From NCBI RefSeq assembly GCF_014641075.1, contig NZ_BMHP01000002.1, positions 1,488,001-1,552,000 of the forward strand: DNA of 64,000 nucleotides, written 5' to 3'. The translations under genes were made by a program, and so were the position numbers. The notes beneath the pieces are model-generated. The model had not been told where the DNA came from. It searched no databases and worked only from the letters and a program-made list of their open reading frames with translations. The DNA is from Paenibacillus nasutitermitis. Its GTDB lineage: Bacteria; Bacillota; Bacilli; Paenibacillales; Paenibacillaceae. This document shows positions 26,752 through 35,814 of the stretch, in pieces (the stretch's first letter is position 1; the number at the start of each line of letters is the position of its first letter).

Positions 26752-26931
26752 TTGGATACAACGGCTACAGTAATTTTTATTATCGCTTCTTTTGCACTCG
26801 GTATCCTGACGATCGTGCAGCGGAACAGCATTCCTCCCAGTCTGCGAAGAGGCACGGCTATCGCAGCCATTGTATTTATCGCGTTTGCTTTTTTCCTGAT
26901 TGTTTATAGTTTGACGACGATGGGTTCATAA
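26752..26931 (+). CDS. Small membrane protein, two predicted helices (59 residues)
   Basis: The frame opens at TTG 26752 (an in-frame TGA lies 6 bases upstream) and ends at TAA 26929-26931. GGAGGGGAG lies 11 bases before the start. The sequence has two hydrophobic segments (about residues 4-20 and 36-54) separated by a basic loop containing RNSIPPSLRRG. That is a convincing two-helix membrane protein with a cytoplasmic positive hairpin or an N-in arrangement. The family is not recognised. Confidence 0.55.
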   Translation: MDTTATVIFIIASFALGILTIVQRNSIPPSLRRGTAIAAIVFIAFAFFLIVYSLTTMGS

Positions 26932-26937
26932 CCGGAA

Positions 26938-26978
26938 CGTTCCCGGGCAAGACTAGGTGCAAACTCACCTGGGAGCGT
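26938..26978 (+). other. Structured leader segment upstream of pepF
   Basis: CGTTCCC (26938-26944) pairs with GGGAGCG (one wobble), and inside it AGGTG pairs with CACCT around CAAACT. No T-run follows, so it is not a terminator. I could not match it to a known riboswitch class. Confidence 0.4.
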
Positions 26979-27109
26979 GAACCCTGAAGATGAAATGGCT
27001 TTCGATTATACTGTCGTTGTCCTTATTGCCGGCCGGCCGCTTAGCCACACCGCTGCCGGCGCCTGTTATGAAAGCTCCATCACCTATACACCAATCGAGG
27101 GGGATTCCA

Positions 27110-28900
27110 ATGAACCACGTACCCAAACGTTCCGAAACCAAAGCGGAGAACAGCTGGAAGCTGGAAGATTTATTTGAAAGCCAGTCTGCATGGGACAAGG
27201 AATATTCGCATGCGAAGGAATTGATGAAGAAGGTTGATGCGTTTGAAGGCACGCTGTCCGACCCGCAGCAGGTTAAAGGCTGCTTCGAACTTGAAGATGA
27301 GCTCTCGCAGCATGTGGAACGTTTATATGTATATGCCAACATGAAGCATCATGAAGATACTGCCGAAGCCGCTTATCAGGCATTATCGGAGAAATCGAAG
27401 AAGCTCAGCGTTGAAACGGGAGAAGCCTTATCCTTTATTACGCCGGAAATTCTAAGCTTGCCGGATGCCGACCTGGATGCGATGATCAACAATCCGGGGC
27501 TCGCCAAATACCGACATACCCTTGAGGAAATGCGGCGGGAGAAAGCCCATATTCTTTCCAAATCCGAAGAAGCGCTTCTGGCTGCGGTCGGAAATGTGAG
27601 CCAGGCCCCGGGGACGATATTCAGCATGCTCAATAACGCGGATCTTAAATTTCCCAAGGTCAAGGACGAGAATGGCGAGGAAGTGGAACTGACCCAGGGT
27701 CGATACATACAGTTCCTGGAAAGTAAAAATCGCGAGGTGCGCGAGAACGGCTTTAAAGCCATGTATGAAACCTATGGCAAGCTTAAAAATACATTGGCAT
27801 CCACCCTCAGCGCCAATGTGACCAAAAACATATTCTATTCACGCGCCCGCAAGTACCCGTCGACACTGGAGATGTCGCTGTATGGCGACAACATCCCCAA
27901 AGCGGTATATACCAACCTGATCGACACGATCCACAAGCACCTGCCTTTGATGCACCGTTATATGGAGCTTCGTAAAAAGCTGCTTAAGGTCGATGAGCTT
28001 CACATGTATGACCTGTTCGCGCCGCTTGTTGACGAGTTCAAGATGGATATTACATTCGAGCAGGCGAAGGAAACGGTCAAGGAAAGTCTTGAGCCGCTTG
28101 GCAAGGACTATTTGCAGGTGCTGGAGCAAGGCTTCAAGGACAGATGGATCGACGTTTACGAGAATGAAGGCAAACGTTCCGGCGCGTACAGCTGGGGCGC
28201 TTACGGCACCCACCCTTATGTTCTGCTCAATCATAAAGACAACCTGAACAGCATGTTCACGCTGACGCATGAAATGGGCCATGCGCTTCACTCGTATTAC
28301 TCCGACAGCAGCCAGGATTACCGGGATGCCCAATATACGATCTTCCTCGCCGAGGTTGCTTCAACGCTTAACGAAGCGCTTCTGATGGATTATCTGCTGA
28401 AGAAATCAACCGATCCAAAAGAAAAAATGTATCTGCTGACCTACTATGCGGACCAATTCCGGACAACGGTATTCCGGCAAACCATGTTCGCGGAATTCGA
28501 GAAAATCATTCACGAAAAAGCCGAACAGGGTGAATCGCTGACACCGGATCAACTCAGCAAAATCTACTACGACCTGAACAAACTTTATTATGGCCAAGGT
28601 ATGGTCGTAGACAAGGATATCGAAATGGAATGGGCGCGTATTCCTCATTTCTATACCAGCTTTTATGTTTACAAGTATGCAACAGGCTTCTCTGCAGCAA
28701 CGAGCTTCTCCAAGCAGATTCTCGAAGAAGGGGCTCCGGCCGTGGATCGTTATCTGGGTTTCCTGAAGAGCGGAGGCAGCGATTTCTCCATTAACATCCT
28801 CAAGAAAGCCGGCGTGGATATGTCATCGCCTGAGCCGATCGAGCAGGCGATGAGCGTGTTCGAAGAGCTGATCGCCCAGATGGAGGAACTGACGAAATAA
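27110..28900 (+). CDS. pepF: Oligoendopeptidase F (M3B zinc metallopeptidase)
   Basis: The protein has 596 residues, the normal PepF length. It hydrolyses oligopeptides of roughly 7-17 residues in the cytoplasm. The zinc motif HExxH is in TLTHEMGHALHSYYS and the third ligand Glu in FLAEVASTLNEALL. The N-terminal helical domain (about 1-200) begins with WKLEDLFESQSAW, a family hallmark. ATG 27110 is set by GAGGGGG 6 bases upstream. The frame also extends in phase to ATG 26990, where it would add a signal-like hydrophobic segment, but that ATG lacks a good ribosome-binding site. Ends in a strong terminator. Confidence 0.95.
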   Translation: MNHVPKRSETKAENSWKLEDLFESQSAWDKEYSHAKELMKKVDAFEGTLSDPQQVKGCFELEDELSQHVERLYVYANMKHHEDTAEAAYQALSEKSKKLSVETGEALSFITPEILSLPDADLDAMINNPGLAKYRHTLEEMRREKAHILSKSEEALLAAVGNVSQAPGTIFSMLNNADLKFPKVKDENGEEVELTQGRYIQFLESKNREVRENGFKAMYETYGKLKNTLASTLSANVTKNIFYSRARKYPSTLEMSLYGDNIPKAVYTNLIDTIHKHLPLMHRYMELRKKLLKVDELHMYDLFAPLVDEFKMDITFEQAKETVKESLEPLGKDYLQVLEQGFKDRWIDVYENEGKRSGAYSWGAYGTHPYVLLNHKDNLNSMFTLTHEMGHALHSYYSDSSQDYRDAQYTIFLAEVASTLNEALLMDYLLKKSTDPKEKMYLLTYYADQFRTTVFRQTMFAEFEKIIHEKAEQGESLTPDQLSKIYYDLNKLYYGQGMVVDKDIEMEWARIPHFYTSFYVYKYATGFSAATSFSKQILEEGAPAVDRYLGFLKSGGSDFSINILKKAGVDMSSPEPIEQAMSVFEELIAQMEELTK

Positions 28901-28976
28901 ACGGCCGTTGAATGGTTCCAAGAGTGCTTAGAGGATCATTATGGGAGAACATTCGCAAGCTGCAGGTTTCCCACTC

Positions 28977-29017
28977 CAAAACAAGTCCCGCCATAATCGG
29001 CGGGACTTGTTTTGTTT
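28977..29017 (+). terminator. Terminator downstream of pepF
   Basis: CAAAACAAGTCCCGCC and GGCGGGACTTGTTTTG form a perfect 16-bp stem around ATAATC, with T residues beyond. Confidence 0.9.
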
Positions 29018-29054
29018 CCTGGGTGCTGGCTTATAAAGGCCATTCTATTACATT

Positions 29055-29936
29055 TCACTCTTCGGGCGGGTAGAGGATGATGCGCCCTTCCTCCATCTCT
29101 ACGCGGACCTTGTTTTTCTCTTTGAACTCATCGGCCTGCAGATAATTTGCGGGAATTTGCAAACGTCCTGCTTTGTCGATGACGGCGTATTCAACATGGC
29201 TTTCCTCATGTTTAAACAGTCCGCCCCGTTCCAGTTCAGCAAGCTCTTCCGCATACGATTGGCGGCGGATAATTTCCGAAGAGGTCTTGCCGTCGCGAAT
29301 GGCTACAACGCGGTCGACCTTGCGCGCAAGCAGCGGGTCATGCGTAACAATCACGACCGTGATGCCGATTTTGCGGTTCAACTCGCGAAACAGATCCAGA
29401 ATCTGATCCGACATCCGCGTATCCAGCGAGCCTGTAGGCTCGTCGGCGAGCAGCAGCTTCGGTTCATTGGCCAGCGCTATGGCAATCGCTACCCGCTGCT
29501 GCTCGCCGCCCGAAAGCTCACTCAGCCGGTTCTTGATCCGGTGGCTCAGTCCGACGGCGTCAAGCAGCTCCAAGGCCCGCAGCCGCTTGCGCCGCCCTTT
29601 GAGCAGGATCGGCAGCTCCACGTTCTCAAGCGCCGTCAAATAAGGGATCAGGTTGCGGGCATTGTTCTGCCAGACAAACCCGACGGTTTCACGCTTGTAT
29701 TTGACCAGATCGCGTTCCGCAAACTTCAGCAGGTCCTTCTCATCCACAAGCAGCGTCCCCGCAGACGGGCGGTCAAGGCCGCCCAGCATATTAAGCAGCG
29801 TCGATTTGCCGCTGCCGCTGTTGCCGATGATCGCCATCAGCTCGCCCGCTTCAACATGCAGATCAAGTCCCTGCAGCGCAACGACTTCCAGATCATCGGT
29901 CTTGTAGATTTTGACAAGTCCATCGCAATGGATCAT
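29055..29936 (-). CDS. ABC transporter ATPase with C-terminal AbrB-like domain
   Basis: The protein has 293 residues. Residues 1-225 are a LolD/MacB-type ATPase: Walker [11 protein letters not shown]-loop VWQN, signature LSGGEQQR, Walker B LLLADEPT and H-loop VTHD. After about residue 240 a separate segment reads [15 protein letters not shown] and later [14 protein letters not shown]. This is the pattern of AbrB/MraZ swapped-hairpin DNA-binding domains (D-x-x-G-R-[LI]-x-[IL]-P). Such a tail is not part of normal ABC ATPases. ATG 29936 follows GGGGAGG; the stop of the permease gene lies 4 bases before it. Last gene of a four-gene export operon. Confidence 0.88.
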   Translation of the reverse strand: MIHCDGLVKIYKTDDLEVVALQGLDLHVEAGELMAIIGNSGSGKSTLLNMLGGLDRPSAGTLLVDEKDLLKFAERDLVKYKRETVGFVWQNNARNLIPYLTALENVELPILLKGRRKRLRALELLDAVGLSHRIKNRLSELSGGEQQRVAIAIALANEPKLLLADEPTGSLDTRMSDQILDLFRELNRKIGITVVIVTHDPLLARKVDRVVAIRDGKTSSEIIRRQSYAEELAELERGGLFKHEESHVEYAVIDKAGRLQIPANYLQADEFKEKNKVRVEMEEGRIILYPPEE

Positions 29937-29940
29937 AAGC

Positions 29941-32832
29941 TTATTCCTCCCCAAGCTTAAGCGCCTGCGTAATCTTCATCCGGGATACCCGTATACCGAT
30001 AACAAGCAGTCCGATGAGCAGCATCACCCCAACGACGCTGTAAAGCTGGACATAATCACTCAGCTGATGAATGATCTGGAACGGCGGCACCTGCTCCGAG
30101 GCGCTAAAGGACAGCTGGAAGAGCGGAACGAACAGATCACTCACCGTATTCCCGATCCATACCCCCATCACAATTGCCGCAGCAGAGGTCAGCAGCTGCT
30201 CGCTGAGCAGCATGCCGATCACCTGCATAAACGAGATGCCCATTGCCCGTAAAATACCAAACTGCAGCGTACGACCTGCAAGCGTCAGCACCCAGAACAG
30301 AAGGAATCCGAAGAAGCTGATCATCATCGATATGACAAAACCCAAAGTCATGACACCATTGATTGCCAGCCTAAACGGATCGTTCTTGGAGCGGATCAGC
30401 TGCTGATTGGCATCGACTAGTCCCTCGACCGGAATTTCCTTCTTCTCCAGATCTTCATAGATCACTTTGCTGGTGGCATCTTCTTTCAATTTAACCCAGA
30501 CCTCGTACGGCTCAAGGGCCAGATGGTTCTGGATGTAGGACAGATTTCCAACGATCAGATTGGGCAGCCGGACATTCTCCTCATCCTGGTCTTCGGGAAT
30601 TCCGCCGACAGGCAGCGGGCTCCAGCCGGGCCAATAATCAATGATCCCGTAAACGGTAAATCCGGCATAATCCAGACCGCTCCATTTAACCGAAAGCGGG
30701 TCCCCGGGCTTCACTTGATATTTATCCGCGATAGACCGTGAAATCAGCACGGCTTTGGGATCGGGAGCGATCAGATTCAAATAGCTGTTGATGTGGTGAT
30801 CGAGCAGACCGCCCCGCATCCAGACTACGTTACCGAAATCAAACGTATCAATGCCGTATAACGTAGCGGTGCTGTCTCCTCCACTTGCGCTGAAATTGGC
30901 GTCGTTTTTGCGGAAGACGCGGGCAGCCTTATCCACTCCAGCCAGCTCTGTCATCTTGATAAAGGAAGGCTCAGTGTATGTGACCACCTTCGGCTTGCTC
31001 GCCGCATCCTCGGCGGACTCGCCGCCGCTGGGCGCTCCTGGCATTGCCGGAGCGGGCGGGGGTGCATCATTGTCCCAATGAATGTTCAGTTGAATATCCG
31101 AACCGACGTGATAATGAATCGCATCCTCCATATTGCCGTTGATGGTCCTGGCAGCATTGGCGCTGAACAGTCCCATGGCGACGGTCATAATCAGAAATAC
31201 CTTGATCGTCAAATATTGTGTGGATGAACGGCTGATCTGCAGCAGTGTGGAATAAAGTGCAGGCGTCCACCATCTTCGGCCCGCCCAATAGATCAGTTTA
31301 ATGAACCAGGGATAGATACGCAGCAGCAGCAGGCCGCACCCAAGCGCGAACAGAGCAGGCATAAAAAACAGCAGCGGGTCCACTTGCAGCGCATTCGGAT
31401 CCAATGCAAGCTGTTTCAGCTCATCCAACCGTTTATTGAAGCCGACCAACAAATAAATTGAAATGGCCAGGAGGATCAGATCGATCCCCGTTTTATGCCA
31501 GAAAGACATTTTGCTTGATCGGGCGAGCTGCTGCTTATGACCGACAATTGAAATCCGCGTGGCCAGAAAAGCCGGAATAAGGATAAGCACAATCGATCCC
31601 AGCACGGCCGCCACAGCGACCTTATACGATGCGCTATTCAGCGCCACTTCAAGCGACGAACGCTGGACAAACTCCAGGAAGCCGTTTGCGGCACCGAGCA
31701 TTTTCGTGAAATAGACCCCGATGAAAGGCCCGGTCAGCAGTGCCAGCAGCCCCAGAATAAGACTCTCCGCCGTGAATACCAGCATGATCTGCAAACGGCT
31801 TGCGCCGCGGCTGCGCAGCACCGAAATTTCTGTCTTCTGCCGCTCAATAATCAGATTCGCCGCCATATACAGGTAGAAAGCCAGCATGAACATGACCGGC
31901 GAATAAAGCGACCATAGCATAATGTCAAGCTTTTCCTTCTTGTCCATATAGGATTGTATCGGCATTTTGGCCGGAATATCGACGGAAGCGATACCAAGGC
32001 GCATGGTGAAATAATTGCTCAGCGCCTGGCTTTGCCCCGTGAAATTGGCGATATTGTCGATTTTCAACTGTTCGTAGTTGAGTGAATACTGCCAGATGAT
32101 GCTGGAGAGCTTCAGCTTCCCTTCCTTCTGGACAAAATCCTGCTCAAACCGCTCAAAAGGTATGTAGAACGATGAATTGTAATTCTCCACATTGAATTGG
32201 TCGTAGGCATTGTCCGAACCGCTTTCAATCAGACCCACGACCAGCACCCGGATTTTCTCGCCCGTGTCTTTGTTGGTATATACGAATTCATGCTCCAGGT
32301 CACGCTTCAGATCAATGATGAATTTTTGCGTCACAACTGCCTCGTATATGCCATCGCTGCGTGCCGGATCGGGGAAACGACCGTCAATCAGGCGAACGCG
32401 CTTCTCCATATCGGTAAATGCCCTGAAGCTGCCGCTGACGTTGATTTCTTTCAGCTCGCGCTCCGAACCGTCCGCTGGAAATACGCGGAAAGATTGTGTA
32501 GATCTCGCTACCAGATAGGATTGGGTATCCAGTCCGAACCGCTCAGGTGTTCTGTCCATATAGAGATCGGCTTTGGCGATCATGCCCCGGACCTGCTCTG
32601 GCGTCCGTTCACCTGGTGAAATGGATGTGGCTACCCGCACAAAGCCGGGATAAATATTCTGATCCTTCTGGAGCTGCTGCAGCTCCTTGATCAGCGTTCG
32701 CTGGAGAATCGCATGCGAATATAAGGGCATGGAGCTGAATAATGCAACACAGATCGTCAAGCCGAACCACAAATTAAGCTGAAGCCAACGATTTTTCGCC
32801 ATCTTGCGAAAAATCATCGTCCATAACGCCAT
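29941..32832 (-). CDS. ABC transporter permease, FtsX/MacB family, large
   Basis: The protein has 963 residues. TM1 lies near residues 20-40, followed by an extracytoplasmic domain (about 45-310), three membrane segments (about 310-450), a second set around 465-560, another large extracytoplasmic region, and three C-terminal segments (about 830-955). That is two FtsX-like modules fused in one chain, with MAANLIIERQKTEISVLRSRGASRLQI and FGILRAMGISFMQVIGM as typical coupling regions. Such permeases export peptides, lipids or antibiotics, or act mechanically on wall enzymes. GAGGTGAAA precedes ATG. It lies between the adaptor gene and the second ATPase gene. Confidence 0.9.
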   Translation of the reverse strand: MALWTMIFRKMAKNRWLQLNLWFGLTICVALFSSMPLYSHAILQRTLIKELQQLQKDQNIYPGFVRVATSISPGERTPEQVRGMIAKADLYMDRTPERFGLDTQSYLVARSTQSFRVFPADGSERELKEINVSGSFRAFTDMEKRVRLIDGRFPDPARSDGIYEAVVTQKFIIDLKRDLEHEFVYTNKDTGEKIRVLVVGLIESGSDNAYDQFNVENYNSSFYIPFERFEQDFVQKEGKLKLSSIIWQYSLNYEQLKIDNIANFTGQSQALSNYFTMRLGIASVDIPAKMPIQSYMDKKEKLDIMLWSLYSPVMFMLAFYLYMAANLIIERQKTEISVLRSRGASRLQIMLVFTAESLILGLLALLTGPFIGVYFTKMLGAANGFLEFVQRSSLEVALNSASYKVAVAAVLGSIVLILIPAFLATRISIVGHKQQLARSSKMSFWHKTGIDLILLAISIYLLVGFNKRLDELKQLALDPNALQVDPLLFFMPALFALGCGLLLLRIYPWFIKLIYWAGRRWWTPALYSTLLQISRSSTQYLTIKVFLIMTVAMGLFSANAARTINGNMEDAIHYHVGSDIQLNIHWDNDAPPPAPAMPGAPSGGESAEDAASKPKVVTYTEPSFIKMTELAGVDKAARVFRKNDANFSASGGDSTATLYGIDTFDFGNVVWMRGGLLDHHINSYLNLIAPDPKAVLISRSIADKYQVKPGDPLSVKWSGLDYAGFTVYGIIDYWPGWSPLPVGGIPEDQDEENVRLPNLIVGNLSYIQNHLALEPYEVWVKLKEDATSKVIYEDLEKKEIPVEGLVDANQQLIRSKNDPFRLAINGVMTLGFVISMMISFFGFLLFWVLTLAGRTLQFGILRAMGISFMQVIGMLLSEQLLTSAAAIVMGVWIGNTVSDLFVPLFQLSFSASEQVPPFQIIHQLSDYVQLYSVVGVMLLIGLLVIGIRVSRMKITQALKLGEE

Positions 32833-32878
32833 AGTCGTTTCACCTCTTCTTGTCCCTGAAGTCGGGCATCACGCGAAA

Positions 32879-33922
32879 CTAATTATTCAATATAACCTGC
32901 TGTTCGGGTTCAAGCCCCTTGACGATCTCCACTTCCGTAGACGTTATAATTCCCGCCTCTACGTCTACCTCCTTGCGGCGGTCCCCTTCCAGCACCTGCA
33001 CATAGGTTCGTCCCAGATAAGTGCGCAGACCGCTGCGGGGGAGCACGATAACGTTATCATGCTTCTCCAGCATGATATGAAGCTGGACAGTATCTCCCAT
33101 GACCAGCTTGTCGTTAGGCTTATCCAATTCGATATACAGCAGCTTGGAATTACGCTCTGCCTGCTCCTTATTATCGGTAAACGGCGCGCTGGAAGGCGAC
33201 TGGATCACCTTACCGCTCACCTTGTTCTTGCCCACAGTCACTTCGACGACCATATGATACTGAATCGCCGAGATTGTTTTGGGATCCTCCACCATGCAAA
33301 CGAGATAAAGCTCTTTAGGATCGGATACGCTTACAATCGGCTTATAACCGGATATGCCGTCACCGGCGGCGATCGTATCCTTGTAGGTGACAATACCGTC
33401 TATCGGTGCCGTCATCCTCGCTGAAGACGCTTCCTGCTCCAGGGAATCCATGGCAATCTGCTCGCGTTCCTTGTCGATCTCCCTGAGCCTGATCAGACTG
33501 GAATCCTCTTTGTTCTGCTTGGCTTTCACAAATTCCAGCGTAGCCTTCTCCAGATTCAGCTTTTGCAGCTTGATCCGCAAATCCAAATCTCCCCTGTCCA
33601 GCTCGGCAAGCAACTGCCCGGCTTTTACTACATCGTTCTGGTTAACATAGATATCCTTCAAACGTCCATTTTCTTTGTAAAAGAGCGGTATGCTGCGTTT
33701 GGAAGTCACCACAGCCGTACCCGAGAAGTACCGCTCAATCGTCCCTTTCTTGACTTCAACCGAATCGAATCTCTCCTGCGACGGCTTAATCAGCGGCGGC
33801 GCGAGCGATTTCTCCCCACTCGGCAGCAGTGAACAGCCTGACAATAACGAGGCAGCGAGCAGCAGCATCGAGGTTTGCTTGAGCAGCATCCTGCGGCGGC
33901 TACGATTTTGGTTCAGCGACAA
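32879..33922 (-). CDS. Lipoprotein periplasmic-adaptor-like protein (HlyD/MacA family)
   Basis: The protein has 347 residues from TTG 33922. The lipobox LLSGC within MLLLAASLLSGCSLLPSG marks a lipid-anchored exported protein. The rest shows a split biotinyl-lipoyl domain (NGRLKDIYVNQNDVVKAGQLLAEL and MTAPIDGIVTYKD), a coiled-coil hairpin rich in Leu/Lys/Glu (about 115-165), and a beta-barrel region. This is the MacA/HlyD membrane-fusion layout. TTG 33922 is chosen because GGAGG is 9 bases upstream; the start overlaps the end of the first ATPase gene by about 23 bases. It probably couples the FtsX-type permease to the outside. Confidence 0.85.
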   Translation of the reverse strand: MSLNQNRSRRRMLLKQTSMLLLAASLLSGCSLLPSGEKSLAPPLIKPSQERFDSVEVKKGTIERYFSGTAVVTSKRSIPLFYKENGRLKDIYVNQNDVVKAGQLLAELDRGDLDLRIKLQKLNLEKATLEFVKAKQNKEDSSLIRLREIDKEREQIAMDSLEQEASSARMTAPIDGIVTYKDTIAAGDGISGYKPIVSVSDPKELYLVCMVEDPKTISAIQYHMVVEVTVGKNKVSGKVIQSPSSAPFTDNKEQAERNSKLLYIELDKPNDKLVMGDTVQLHIMLEKHDNVIVLPRSGLRTYLGRTYVQVLEGDRRKEVDVEAGIITSTEVEIVKGLEPEQQVILNN

Positions 33923-34634
33923 TCTCCCCATCCTCCAATGCAATGACATGGTCGACGATTTCCATAATACCGGGATCGTGGGTCGTCATAACGACAGTCA
34001 TGCCCCTACGCTCCACCAGGTCACGGAATACCTTGATGACCTGGAGTCCCATCCTGCTGTCCAGTTCAGCCGTCGGTTCATCCGCCAATAGAAGCAGCGG
34101 TTCATGCGCAATCGCTCTTGCGATCGCAACACGCTGCTGCTCCCCGCCGGACAGCTCCGGCGGGCGGTGCTTCATGCGGGATTTCATCCCCACCCACTCC
34201 AGAGCGGTTTCGGCACGTTCCTTATTCAATTTCTTATCGGTGCCCGCAATACGCAAGGCGAATTCAACATTCTCATAAGCGGACATCAACGGAATTAATC
34301 CGAATGCCTGAAAAACAAGTCCGAGCTGTGATCGTCTCCAAAGACTGCGCTGCTTCTCCGGCAATCTGGAGAGCTCTTGCCCGTTGAACAGCACCTGTCC
34401 TTCCGTCGGCTGGTCAAGCGCAGCCAACAGATTCAATAATGTGGTCTTGCCCGAACCGGATCGCCCCTTAAGCGCGACCATGGAGCCAGCGGCAATATCC
34501 AGATGAATATTCTTAACGGCCGTAACCGCTGTCTCACCTCGGCCAAATACCTTCTTCACATTGACGGCTTGCAGAATCGGATCCGGATGCTGTGATTGTT
34601 TCACAATCGGGATAGACGGCGTTTCCATCTTCAA
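33900..34634 (-). CDS. ABC transporter ATPase (MacB/LolD type)
   Basis: This 244-residue ATPase has Walker A KGRSGSGKTT, Q-loop VFQAFGLIP, signature ELSGGEQQR, Walker B LLLADEPT and H-loop TTHD. It is the first gene of the operon ATPase-adaptor-permease-ATPase. The start is probably TTG 34634 with AAAGGAG 11 bases upstream; an ATG two codons later is further from the site. Two distinct ATPases for one duplicated permease suggest a heterodimeric transporter, or that one ATPase has a separate role. Confidence 0.9.
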   Translation of the reverse strand: MKMETPSIPIVKQSQHPDPILQAVNVKKVFGRGETAVTAVKNIHLDIAAGSMVALKGRSGSGKTTLLNLLAALDQPTEGQVLFNGQELSRLPEKQRSLWRRSQLGLVFQAFGLIPLMSAYENVEFALRIAGTDKKLNKERAETALEWVGMKSRMKHRPPELSGGEQQRVAIARAIAHEPLLLLADEPTAELDSRMGLQVIKVFRDLVERRGMTVVMTTHDPGIMEIVDHVIALEDGEIVAEPKS

Positions 34635-34814
34635 ATGGGGTCCAGCTCCTTTGTCTGATGAATCGAAAGGCTATCAAACATTTACATTTCATCCATATTG
34701 AAGCCCAGCCTATGTCAGAGTTAGAATACCCGCTGTATGAATGCGCTGTCAACCTTATATTATAAGGGTCCCTGCCCGTAATGCACCATCATAGACCTTC
34801 CTTCGCTTCAAAAG

Positions 34815-35663
34815 TCAACCCAACCAGATACCGGCCATCGCTGCAAGCAGTGCCGCTGCAGCGGACGAGAGAAGATTAACGGCGTCATTGGTCATCCATC
34901 CCCATCCGCGTATCTTCTGTGCTGCAGTCCCGCAATGCACTGCACGCTCGGTCTGCTTGCCGCAGATTCTGCAGCGGTACATGACCTGAACTGTCGCTCC
35001 AAGAAAGGAATCAGCAAAAGCCCCCGCCGTTCCCGCGAGGCTGCCAAGGGCGATCAATCCGAGCGGGTGCGCCGCTTCCTGCCCGGGAGCGATAAGCGGC
35101 GACGACAACAGCGCCGAGGCGGCGGCAACGACAGCGGCACCCGCCAGGGCGGCTGCGCTGCCAAGCAGGGTAACTCCGCCGCTTGTTCCGGGGGCGACAC
35201 GTGCACCGCCAAGCAGCGCGCGCGGCTGCGCCCTGCTGATCGCTCCAAGCTCCGTCGCCCAGGTATCGGCGTTCACCGAGGCCATAACGCCAATAAATGC
35301 ATACAGCCAGACCGGTTCCGGCCAGATCGCATGGATGGAGCAGAGGATCAGGCCCAGTCCGCCATTGGCCCATACCTGGCCGGCATCGCGCCTGCTCCCC
35401 TTGGCGTAATTCGCTTCCGCATTGCGCTTGGTGTGATGCCGCCGTTTGAATTTCGACAAGACGGTTGATGTGCCAAAGAAAACAATCAAGGCCCCGAACC
35501 AAACCGGACTGCCCAATGTGACGTAGCCGGTGCCCATCACAACAGCCGCCCAGGACCCGGAAGCCGACAATGAACGGAATCGGTAAGCAAGCATCGCGAT
35601 TGCAGCGCTGCCGATCAGACCCAGTGCCATGCGAAGCCACCAGGCGTCAATCCATCCCACCAT
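34815..35663 (-). CDS. DUF92 family membrane protein (TMEM19-like)
   Basis: This 282-residue protein has about six or seven membrane segments. DUF92 signatures: GSWAAVVMGTGYVTLG, RRDAGQVWANGG, ASVNADTWATELG, GTSGGVTLLGS and GAFADSFLGATVQ. Related eukaryotic proteins include VTE6, a phytyl-phosphate kinase, and TMEM19. A bacterial role in isoprenoid phosphate metabolism is possible but unproven. A cysteine pair (CRICGKQTERAVHCG) in the late loop is noteworthy. GAGGAGG lies about 11 bases before ATG. It lies 150 bases upstream of, and divergent from, the GAF/HD-GYP gene. Confidence 0.85.
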   Translation of the reverse strand: MVGWIDAWWLRMALGLIGSAAIAMLAYRFRSLSASGSWAAVVMGTGYVTLGSPVWFGALIVFFGTSTVLSKFKRRHHTKRNAEANYAKGSRRDAGQVWANGGLGLILCSIHAIWPEPVWLYAFIGVMASVNADTWATELGAISRAQPRALLGGARVAPGTSGGVTLLGSAAALAGAAVVAAASALLSSPLIAPGQEAAHPLGLIALGSLAGTAGAFADSFLGATVQVMYRCRICGKQTERAVHCGTAAQKIRGWGWMTNDAVNLLSSAAAALLAAMAGIWLG

Positions 35664-35814
35664 TTTACTGCAAACCTCCTCAAATACAGCTTTACAACTT
35701 GCCGGATCCCGCGGAATATTTTCAAACTTGTTCAGTTAAAGGCAGGATTCCCCTGCTCTTATCCAGAAATAGATACGTTATCCGATTCCCTATTTCTCAA
35801 GGAGTGTCAACGCT

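Noticed and set aside
26938..26990. Known riboswitch upstream of pepF
   Set aside because: The stem does not carry the conserved core of the T-box, TPP, SAM, lysine or cyclic-di-AMP classes that I tried.
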